From Bacteroidota bacterium (GTDB lineage Bacteria > Bacteroidota > Bacteroidia > 2-12-FULL-35-15), in contig JAHEYB010000038.1 in assembly GCA_023251805.1 (NCBI GenBank), forward strand, positions 1 through 33,723: a stretch of DNA of 33,723 nt. Direction: 5' to 3'. Of this stretch, positions 27,481-33,723 are shown in pieces. The notes below the pieces were generated by a model. That model saw only the letters and a list, made by a program, of their open reading frames with translations, made no database searches and was not told the origin of the DNA. Numbering within the stretch: position 1 is the stretch's first letter; each line of letters begins with the position of its first letter. The position numbers were made by a program, and so were the translations under genes.

Positions 27481-28551
27481 TTATAAGGGAATTGCTTCGG
27501 ATACTATCATAATAGGAATGTCATTTTCTATTGGAAAAGCAACATTGGCCTTTTCTGAAATTAATCTATTGTTTACTGAATCCAATTTTAAACTACCACC
27601 GGATATCGGGCAACGAAGTATGTGAACTAAATTTAAATTGTTATCAGGAAAAGCAGAATGTGCTTTCAAAAACTCGGCAACACCATTATTTTCCTCTTTT
27701 ACATCGGCATCCTGCTTCTTATCAACTGAAATGTAAATACTATCAGAAAGATATTTTAGTCCGGGAATTATTTTTGTTAAAAAAGAGCCAAATAGAGAAA
27801 TGGAACAAAGAATTTTATTTTTAAAAGAAACATATTTTAAATCTTCTTTCAAAACTCCTATTCCTAAAAATGAATGATTCCGAAATTTAAAATCAGAAAA
27901 ATGTTTTTTAAAAATTTCTTTGTATTCCCCAATGGTGTAATACCTAACATCCCATGAATTAATATCATCAGCAGTTTTTTGAGCTTCCTTCACAGGCCCA
28001 AATCTATTTCTGATGCCCAACTTATTGGGAAATTCAAGACAAGAATATCCGTCCTTTTTAAGAATACGATTGATATGCCCTAAACACTTTTCCAATCGTT
28101 GTTTGTGAGTGTGTTGAATCACACTGTACGACCAAACTAAATCAAACACATTGGAATGAAAAGATAAATTATTAAGGTCGGCAACAAGACTATATCCTTT
28201 CTTGTTCAAATTTTTTAATGTTTGTCGCGCAGTCTGACAAAATTCTAATCGAATGTCTATACCAATGGGAATATAGCCTTTACTTGCTCCTGCAACAAGC
28301 CATCTTCCCCATCCATTTCCAATGTCCAACATAATTCCTTTCTCAACTTTATTTAAAGGAAGTTCAAAAACAGGGTATTCTTTCAGCTTCCCAATTCTAT
28401 CAATATAATGCACACCGTTTGTTGCTGCTACGTGCTGCTGCACCATCCAGGACAAAGGCATACTATAACCTTCGGGCTGTGGCTTATACAGCATTTTTTC
28501 ATAGATTTTTGATCTATCAAAAGCGATATTATCGATAATAGGAGTTTCCAT
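27481..28551 (-). CDS. SAM-dependent methyltransferase with Trm112-like C-terminus (356 aa)
   Basis: Class I methyltransferase: motif I MLDIGNGWGRW (residues 74-84), acidic residue GIDIRLEF after beta 2, and FDLVWSYSVIQH as motif II. After a variable linker rich in acidic residues (KKQDADVKEENNG) the last 50 residues resemble a Trm112-like domain (LRCPISGGSLKLD, then FPIENDIPIMI), but with a single cysteine instead of a full zinc site. Cytosolic. Its ATG overlaps the DUF4956 stop (TAATG). It could methylate a sugar of the glycan, or a component of the CotH/VTC module; neither can be shown. Confidence 0.85.
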   Translation of the reverse strand: METPIIDNIAFDRSKIYEKMLYKPQPEGYSMPLSWMVQQHVAATNGVHYIDRIGKLKEYPVFELPLNKVEKGIMLDIGNGWGRWLVAGASKGYIPIGIDIRLEFCQTARQTLKNLNKKGYSLVADLNNLSFHSNVFDLVWSYSVIQHTHKQRLEKCLGHINRILKKDGYSCLEFPNKLGIRNRFGPVKEAQKTADDINSWDVRYYTIGEYKEIFKKHFSDFKFRNHSFLGIGVLKEDLKYVSFKNKILCSISLFGSFLTKIIPGLKYLSDSIYISVDKKQDADVKEENNGVAEFLKAHSAFPDNNLNLVHILRCPISGGSLKLDSVNNRLISEKANVAFPIENDIPIMIVSEAIPL

Positions 28552-29234
28552 TAAAAATCACGGGTGTTATCCATGAATGTAATAGATATTGATGAATGAA
28601 TGGACTTTAAATCAGTTTTTGCTTGTTCTAATTTTTCAAAATCGTCAAATTCCACAAAAAAAGAAGCTTCAATAGCTGCCGGAGTTTCATCTGTACGTTT
28701 TAATTTGATAGAACTGCAATGTTTTTTTAACATCTCCACAATATTTTTTAAATCGATGGCTTGCGGCTGATTACTGCTTATGGTAAGATATAAATTTTGT
28801 GATTCCACACTTTTTTGTGAACGATTGACAAACCAGATAACAGTAATAAAACCCAAAAAAGCTATAAGCGTTAATACCGTTAACCCCGCTCCACAACCCA
28901 AACCAATGGCAATAGTTAAAAACAAATAGGTTAATTCTTCTGGCTCCTTAATAGCCGCTCTGAAACGAACTATGGAAAGTGCCCCAACCAAACCCAATGA
29001 CAAAGCAAGAGAGGATTTTACAACTGAAATAATAAACATGGTTGTTATTGCCAACACTATAAAGTTGCGTGCAAAGGATTTGCGGTTCGACAATGAGTTT
29101 CCATATTTTACGTAAAACTTACCCAAAATAAAGGCAAGCACAGCACATACAATAAAGCTAAAAATAAATCCCGGAATGGCTTTGGGTGAAAAACCCGAAA
29201 GATTGTCAGTTAAAAATGCTTTTATTTCGTTCAT
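28551..29234 (-). CDS. DUF4956 family membrane protein (227 aa)
   Basis: Four or so membrane segments in residues 20-136 (FIFSFIVCAVLAFILGKFY, NFIVLAITTMFIISVV, then a glycine-rich pair), including the family signature GALSIVRFRAAIKEPEELTYLFLTIAIGLGCG at 82-113. A soluble C-terminal domain of about 90 residues follows. The core resembles MgtC-like membrane proteins. DUF4956 genes often lie beside VTC and CotH genes; the function is unknown. First gene of this block, preceded by a 99-bp gap with a hairpin. Confidence 0.9.
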   Translation of the reverse strand: MNEIKAFLTDNLSGFSPKAIPGFIFSFIVCAVLAFILGKFYVKYGNSLSNRKSFARNFIVLAITTMFIISVVKSSLALSLGLVGALSIVRFRAAIKEPEELTYLFLTIAIGLGCGAGLTVLTLIAFLGFITVIWFVNRSQKSVESQNLYLTISSNQPQAIDLKNIVEMLKKHCSSIKLKRTDETPAAIEASFFVEFDDFEKLEQAKTDLKSIHSSISITFMDNTRDF

Positions 29235-29239
29235 AAGAC

Positions 29240-29269
29240 TTTGTATTGCTTGTTTTCAATACAAATCTA
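29240..29269 (-). promoter_or_regulatory. Hairpin and possible -7 box before the DUF4956 gene
   Basis: TTTGTATTG (29240-29248) and CAATACAAA (29257-29265) form a perfect nine-base inverted repeat with an eight-base loop, five bases before the start codon. On the minus strand TAGATTTG (29262-29269) fits the Bacteroidota TAnnTTTG -7 box and overlaps one arm, but no TTG lies at the right distance upstream. The arm could be an operator or an mRNA hairpin near the start. The rest of the 29235-29333 gap holds nothing else clear. Confidence 0.35.
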
Positions 29270-29333
29270 AGCATTTTTGATGTATTTGAGAGATTTTTGG
29301 CTGAGAAAGCTCAACAAAATGGGATGTATTTAG

Positions 29334-30458
29334 CTACAATTTTATCTCCCCAATCGTTTTAATAATAACATCGTCCCACAAAAATTGTTTTTTTATTTTT
29401 TCTACCGAATGCCCTTTCATTTCTATGAGTTTTTCATGCGGCATTGTTATGAATTTTTCTATGCTAGTTTTTAATTGCAAAACATTTCCAGGCTCAATTA
29501 ACATTCCGTTTGCTGCATCCACTTCCTCATTAACAGCTCCTACATCACTTGCAATAATTGCTAGCCCGCTAGCCATTGCCTCCAATATTACTGTTGGCAT
29601 ACCTTCGCTGTAACTAGGACAAACCAATACATCGGCATTGGAAACTATTTTTTTTATTTGCTCAACATCCGATAAGCTACCCCAATAATTAATATTTGAT
29701 GCTACTATTCTGTTGTTTTCAGGAATAGCACCTATGAATTGAAAATTGAAATCGTTTCTGTCAGCTAACATTTTTAAAACAGTCACCAGCTCTTCTATTC
29801 CTTTTCTTCTTTCGTATCTTCCTATAAAAAGAAATGTTCGTTTAGGTTGATTAACAATTTCCTCTTTTCTAATCCAACCCGAATCTATACCAATTGGTAT
29901 TTGCACGATTTTATCTTTTGGAATGCCTTTTTTTATTAATATTTCGGTAAGCTTTCCTCCTAATGAAAAAACAATGTCGGCACTTTTTAAAGATTTTAAA
30001 ACAGGTTTAATGAATAAATATTGTTGGAGCTTAGACTTAAAATCGGCTGTTTTTTGAAACATTTCCAAGCCATGAAAGTTAATCCCAATAGGAGCTTTCA
30101 TGTCACTTTTATTTTCAAGCAATTTCATTCCACAAAATCCTTGCACATATATAAAATCGACCTGCTCCTGTTTTTTTAGCTCTTCAAAAATTGCAGCAGA
30201 ATAAATATAGGATTCACGAATATAGTGCCCGGGGATTTTACCTGCCTTAGGGAAAGGAATAAGAATTGAGTTGATGTATTTTTTTTCTTCCTCAGAAAAG
30301 CAATCCATCCGAGCAGCTAACGTAAAATCATTTGCTGTATGATACAAATCCACCCAAATTTTATTCAAAGCAAAATATTTTGCCAAATAAAAAGAATGTT
30401 TTTGCATTCCTCCAATCACATAAGGATAAATACCATCGGTTAGAAGCGCTATCCTCAT
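29334..30458 (-). CDS. Family 4 glycosyltransferase (374 aa)
   Basis: GT-B fold: RIALLTDGIYPYVIGGMQKHSFYLAKYF with the GG loop, FLFIGRYERRKGIEELV at the start of the donor domain, and PSYSEGMPTVILEAMASGLAIIASDVG with the ExxxxxxxE pair. Length normal. It overlaps the acyltransferase-3 gene by four bases (ATGA). It would add a sugar to the growing repeat unit. Substrate unknown. Confidence 0.93.
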   Translation of the reverse strand: MRIALLTDGIYPYVIGGMQKHSFYLAKYFALNKIWVDLYHTANDFTLAARMDCFSEEEKKYINSILIPFPKAGKIPGHYIRESYIYSAAIFEELKKQEQVDFIYVQGFCGMKLLENKSDMKAPIGINFHGLEMFQKTADFKSKLQQYLFIKPVLKSLKSADIVFSLGGKLTEILIKKGIPKDKIVQIPIGIDSGWIRKEEIVNQPKRTFLFIGRYERRKGIEELVTVLKMLADRNDFNFQFIGAIPENNRIVASNINYWGSLSDVEQIKKIVSNADVLVCPSYSEGMPTVILEAMASGLAIIASDVGAVNEEVDAANGMLIEPGNVLQLKTSIEKFITMPHEKLIEMKGHSVEKIKKQFLWDDVIIKTIGEIKL

Positions 30459-31453
30459 TTTGAATCGCCCTTTCTTAATTTAATTTTGGAAGACCATCTT
30501 TTTGAGGGCAACTCAACTAAACGATAAACGATGTAAGAAAAAAGAATTGTCAAGCCCAACGCAGCAAGTATCAATATAAATTTATACAAAGGAGCTGTCA
30601 CCAAATGAGAAAAATAATTTATCAATACTAAACCTGTTAAGCTATGAAACAAATAAATGGAATAAGAAATATTTCCTAAAAAAGTCAACACTTTATTTTT
30701 GTATTCGCTAAAAAACAAAATGGCAACATAAGCAATGGAAGAAAAAATAAAAGTCCCAATGTTATGAAACACAAACATTTCAATGGCAGCAGCAGCGGTA
30801 ATTATAGAAAGCTCCTTCCATTCAATAATTTTTGTTTTGTATAAAAATAAACTTATTCCAAACAAAAAAGGCGGTAAAAAGTAAGGAAGAAACTCACTTA
30901 CAAAAAATGAGCCCGATAAAAAAACAGCATAACTAAGTGTACGAATTGCTATTTTTTTACTCACTATCAATGGAAATAATAATCCTATTGATAAATAATA
31001 TTGAAATTCAATTGCCAAGGTCCAATATACCGGTCGAATCCAATGCTGCGACTTAAAAAACGGGATTAAATAACCAATATGCAGAACTATTTGAGTAAGG
31101 TTTGGTGTTGTATCCACGCCATTATAATGCGGACTTCTCATACGAATGTAAGTATGCGCTATTGCACACATTAAAGAAACAATGTATAGCGGTTCTAAAC
31201 GTATGATTCGTTTAATAACAAAAGTAAAATAGTTTTTTATAACATAAGAAGAATGGTATAATGACCAAGGAATAACAAAACCAGAAATAACAAAAAACAT
31301 TTGAACTCCGTAGTGACCGTAATAAAAAACATCTAAAATGACTTTAGAATCTATAAAACCTATTACGGTGCAAATAAAATGAAATAAACAAACAGATAAT
31401 GCAGCAATGGCTCTAAGGGAATCGAGAATCGGAACGTGCCTGTTATCGGACAT
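30455..31453 (-). CDS. Acyltransferase-3 family membrane protein (332 aa)
   Basis: About ten transmembrane segments. The N-terminal family signature LDSLRAIAALSVCLFHF has Arg14 and the catalytic-type His25, and EFQYYLSIGLLFPL follows in mid-protein. These proteins O-acylate extracytoplasmic glycans such as O-antigen or peptidoglycan, using a donor from the cytosol. No SGNH domain is fused. It is the second acylation system of the locus beside the MBOAT pair, so at least two acyl decorations are possible. Acceptor unknown. Confidence 0.93.
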   Translation of the reverse strand: MSDNRHVPILDSLRAIAALSVCLFHFICTVIGFIDSKVILDVFYYGHYGVQMFFVISGFVIPWSLYHSSYVIKNYFTFVIKRIIRLEPLYIVSLMCAIAHTYIRMRSPHYNGVDTTPNLTQIVLHIGYLIPFFKSQHWIRPVYWTLAIEFQYYLSIGLLFPLIVSKKIAIRTLSYAVFLSGSFFVSEFLPYFLPPFLFGISLFLYKTKIIEWKELSIITAAAAIEMFVFHNIGTFIFSSIAYVAILFFSEYKNKVLTFLGNISYSIYLFHSLTGLVLINYFSHLVTAPLYKFILILAALGLTILFSYIVYRLVELPSKRWSSKIKLRKGDSK

Positions 31454-31475
31454 TATAGTAGAAACAATTTATCAA

Positions 31476-32162
31476 TTATTTTTTTTCGCTTTTCAAAAGT
31501 TCTTTAATTTCTTTTGAAGTAATTCCTGCAAGCTCTCTTTTATTAAGACCTAAATCAATAATATTTGTAGCCCTTATCATAATATCATCTAAATCTATAT
31601 TATCAGCAATTTTTTTTGCAGGAATTCCACCAATAGCAATGTGTTGTTCATCAAATGATTTGTTTACAACTGCGTTAGCACCAATTGCAATATTACTGGC
31701 AATAGTAATATTGCCAAATATTTTTGCTCCAGGTCCAATATAAATATTATCTCCAAAAACAGGCGCTTTATCGTGATATCCTACATCTGTACCAATATTA
31801 ACATCGGCATGAATTCGGCAATTTGCTCCTACTTTTGCACCCGAATTAATAATGATAGTGCCGTAGTGAGCAATGGACAAACCAGGACCAAACACATTCA
31901 AGGGAATAGTAAAACCTAATTTTAATGATTGCTTGTAAAATCTTCTCAAAACAAAAAAATGGTTAACACTTTCAATCAAATTCCTTTTTTTATTCGCTAA
32001 ATATTCTAGTTTTCTTAATGTTTTTTGAAATTCCCATATATAATCTGGAAAAAAGAAATATTTAATATTTTCCTTTAAGCCAAAGGAAGATGCTTTTGGC
32101 TTTGAAAGAGCAATTCTATCCGCTTCCAAATAATAATAATATTCTTCTTTACTTTTAATCAT
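31476..32162 (-). CDS. Serine acetyltransferase-like hexapeptide transferase (228 aa)
   Basis: A left-handed beta-helix of hexapeptide repeats (IIINSGAKVGANCRIHADVNIGTDVG, then VFGDNIYIGPGAKIFGNITIASNIAIGANAVV) with the CysE-type HYGTIII and catalytic-type His in CRIHADVNIG. The N-terminal 80 residues are alpha-helical and unlike CysE. Such proteins in polysaccharide loci usually acetylate sugars. Cytosolic. Given the WecE-type gene, an amino-sugar N-acetyltransferase role is possible, but O-acetylation is equally possible. Confidence 0.88.
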   Translation of the reverse strand: MIKSKEEYYYYLEADRIALSKPKASSFGLKENIKYFFFPDYIWEFQKTLRKLEYLANKKRNLIESVNHFFVLRRFYKQSLKLGFTIPLNVFGPGLSIAHYGTIIINSGAKVGANCRIHADVNIGTDVGYHDKAPVFGDNIYIGPGAKIFGNITIASNIAIGANAVVNKSFDEQHIAIGGIPAKKIADNIDLDDIMIRATNIIDLGLNKRELAGITSKEIKELLKSEKK

Positions 32163-32168
32163 ATTATT

Positions 32169-33305
32169 TTATGATAACACATTTATTATTTTTTGATACT
32201 CGCTTTTATAAATATCTTTTTTAAAATAGTTAGACGCCAGTTCCTTATTCCTCATCTTATCTTTATAAGCAACATTGCTAAAATTATGGATTTTATTATA
32301 ATCATCAACCATAACACCACAATTATTCTTTAGTACAAATTCAGAAAAATCTCCTAAATGCTCAGAAATAATGACATTTAAACCGGCATTCAAATATTCT
32401 GCAAACTTTGTAGGTGAAGCCACTTTATTTGTAATAGAATTTTCCCGAATCAAAACTCCGTAATCACAGGCATACAAATAATCTAATACTTCGCTTGGTT
32501 TTAGCCATTTTTTAATTATTCTTTCGGAAAATTGCTGTGCTATTTTTAGCTGACTAATATCTGCTTGAGAAAGAATAATCAATTTAAAGTTGGGATTTGT
32601 AATAAAATAAGGCAAAAATAAATTGTCTAATAAATGTAACGACTGCCAATCGGCTGCTGAACCTGAATAAACAAATACGCAGTCGTCCAGTTTAAACCCA
32701 AGTTCCTTTTTAGTAGTTGTTAATTTCTCTTCTTGTAAAATTGGTTTATTAGTATCCTCATTTATTGTACAAGGAATTATACTATGATTTGGAGAGGAAT
32801 ACTTATACTCCTTTTCCCAATAATTTACCAATTTCTTAGAAACAGCTAATCGAAAGTCAGAATCGTAAATAGCTCGTTTTTCAAGCTCTGCAATGTTATC
32901 TTTAATATCAACTACCTTACTTAAATATTCATCAAACTCTGCCTTATATGCACCTCTGGCATCAAATACTACTTTTTTTGTCCAGCCACTATTTTTCATG
33001 TTCAAAGCAATATTCGTAGCAAAAAGGCCTCTCGACCAAATATTTTGTTTACCAATAAACAGGAAAAGTATTTTTAATATAAAACCATTTAATGCCCAAT
33101 TTTTATTTTTAGGAAACATGGGCAAAACAATTGCAGAAGGAAACTTTTCCTTGATGTGCTTTTTATTTTTCCCAAAAGCTCTAATCGAAATCAACGCTAC
33201 GAGTCGGATGTTACAATTAAATTGAACATTTACATATTTGCAAACATCAGTAACCTGGCTGAAATAAATTCCCGAAGGAGCATCATTGTAGGTTAAATAA
33301 ATCAT
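32169..33305 (-). CDS. Glycosyltransferase, GT4-like (378 aa)
   Basis: GT-B-like protein. DDCVFVYSGSAADWQSLHLLDNLF starts the donor domain, and YACDYGVLIRENSITNKVASPTKFAEYLNAGLNVIIS matches the end of GT4-type donor sites seen in capsule loci. The N-terminal half (MIYLTYNDAPSGIYFSQVTDVCKYV) has a GxYxxQV-like acceptor-side start. Overlaps the wecB-like gene by four bases (ATGA). Donor sugar unknown. Confidence 0.87.
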   Translation of the reverse strand: MIYLTYNDAPSGIYFSQVTDVCKYVNVQFNCNIRLVALISIRAFGKNKKHIKEKFPSAIVLPMFPKNKNWALNGFILKILFLFIGKQNIWSRGLFATNIALNMKNSGWTKKVVFDARGAYKAEFDEYLSKVVDIKDNIAELEKRAIYDSDFRLAVSKKLVNYWEKEYKYSSPNHSIIPCTINEDTNKPILQEEKLTTTKKELGFKLDDCVFVYSGSAADWQSLHLLDNLFLPYFITNPNFKLIILSQADISQLKIAQQFSERIIKKWLKPSEVLDYLYACDYGVLIRENSITNKVASPTKFAEYLNAGLNVIISEHLGDFSEFVLKNNCGVMVDDYNKIHNFSNVAYKDKMRNKELASNYFKKDIYKSEYQKIINVLS

Positions 33306-33723
33306 TCGCTTAAAATTGTATCAATAATTTTTACAATTCTTTGAGTTGAATTTCCATCCCAATTTTTAGGAATGCTTCCTTTTTTGTATTTACCTTCTTC
33401 TATTTCAGAAATGTATTTATTAATTAGTTGTATTTCAAAAGGGACTAACGTGTTTGTACCCTCTGTAACAGTGACAGGGCGCTCAGTATTAGGGCGAAGC
33501 GTAAGACAAGGAATTTTCCTAAATGTACTTTCTTCTTGTATTCCTCCACTGTCCGTTAAAATAAAACGCGCTCCGCAAATAGCTTTCTGAAAAGAAAAAT
33601 AATCCATCGGCTCCGATAAAATCAACTGTTTATTGTTTTTAAACTGCTCAGCCAAGCCCATAGCCTCAATATTTTTTAGTGTTCTTGGGTGAATTGGAAA
33701 TACTATTTTATATTTTTTTGTAA
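33302..33723 (-). CDS. wecB: UDP-N-acetylglucosamine 2-epimerase (non-hydrolysing), C-terminal part
   Basis: Only the last 140 or so codons lie in the window; the frame stays open through the right edge (KYKIVFPIHPRTLKNIEAMGL then on). Family signature LTDSGGIQEESTFRKIPCLTLRPNTERPVTVTEGTN is present, including the conserved acidic Asp and the GGIQEE loop of WecB/CapG-type enzymes. It would convert UDP-GlcNAc to UDP-ManNAc in the cytosol. First gene seen of the polysaccharide operon, so the locus extends to the right. The N-terminal half is not visible. Confidence 0.93.
   Translation of the reverse strand, partial: TKKYKIVFPIHPRTLKNIEAMGLAEQFKNNKQLILSEPMDYFSFQKAICGARFILTDSGGIQEESTFRKIPCLTLRPNTERPVTVTEGTNTLVPFEIQLINKYISEIEEGKYKKGSIPKNWDGNSTQRIVKIIDTILSE

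Noticed and set aside
1..33723. CRISPR arrays, tRNA or rRNA genes, prophage or transposase genes
   Set aside because: None were recognised by eye on either strand; a tRNA scan was not possible here, but the gaps are too short for most of these.

Overview
This window looks like chromosomal DNA from a low-GC member of the Bacteroidota. The evidence is a DUF6089 outer-membrane barrel, a very large secreted protein of the type found in gliding/type IX secretion organisms, start sites without clear Shine-Dalgarno sequences, and several TTG-N19-23-TAnnTTTG promoter candidates. No rRNA, tRNA, CRISPR array, transposase or phage gene was seen.

Layout. (1) Positions 1-6621, minus strand: the N-terminal 956 codons of a giant secreted fibronectin-III-rich protein that runs off the left edge; an M16 peptidase pair (one with the zinc motif, one without) separated by a REP-like inverted repeat; and a nitronate monooxygenase-family gene interrupted by a single in-frame TGA. 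(2) Positions 6715-8783, plus strand: a DUF6089 barrel protein followed by an intrinsic terminator, an aspartate/glutamate racemase-family protein and a small lipoprotein. (3) Positions 8793-33723, minus strand: a tightly packed surface-polysaccharide locus of about 25 kb. Most genes overlap or abut. The right edge cuts a wecB-like epimerase.

The polysaccharide locus holds five glycosyltransferases, an O-antigen ligase/polymerase-type membrane protein and sugar-nucleotide genes (extended SDR, WecE-type aminotransferase, WecB-type 2-epimerase). It also holds a glutamine amidotransferase of the AsnB type and many decoration enzymes: a NodU/CmcH carbamoyltransferase, an MBOAT plus AlgX/AlgJ-like O-acetylation pair, an acyltransferase-3 protein and a hexapeptide acetyltransferase. 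The predicted product is a heavily decorated, amino-sugar-containing glycan. No flippase, chain-length regulator, export porin or initiating phosphosugar transferase lies inside the window, so the locus probably continues to the right.

The least conventional part is 20024-29234. In transcription order it encodes a DUF4956 membrane protein, a SAM methyltransferase, a VTC-domain (polyphosphate polymerase-like) protein, a CotH-family kinase-like protein with a chitobiase-like domain, the O-antigen ligase, a second CotH-like protein fused to a C-terminal right-handed beta-helix region, and a membrane-anchored metallophosphoesterase-like protein with a degenerate active site. These genes have almost no spacing and probably form one translationally coupled unit. 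DUF4956, VTC and CotH genes are known to occur together in bacteria, but to my knowledge their joint function is not established. Here the module is embedded in a glycan locus and enclosed around a ligase, which suggests a cell-surface phosphate-transfer system linked to glycan assembly. That is inference.
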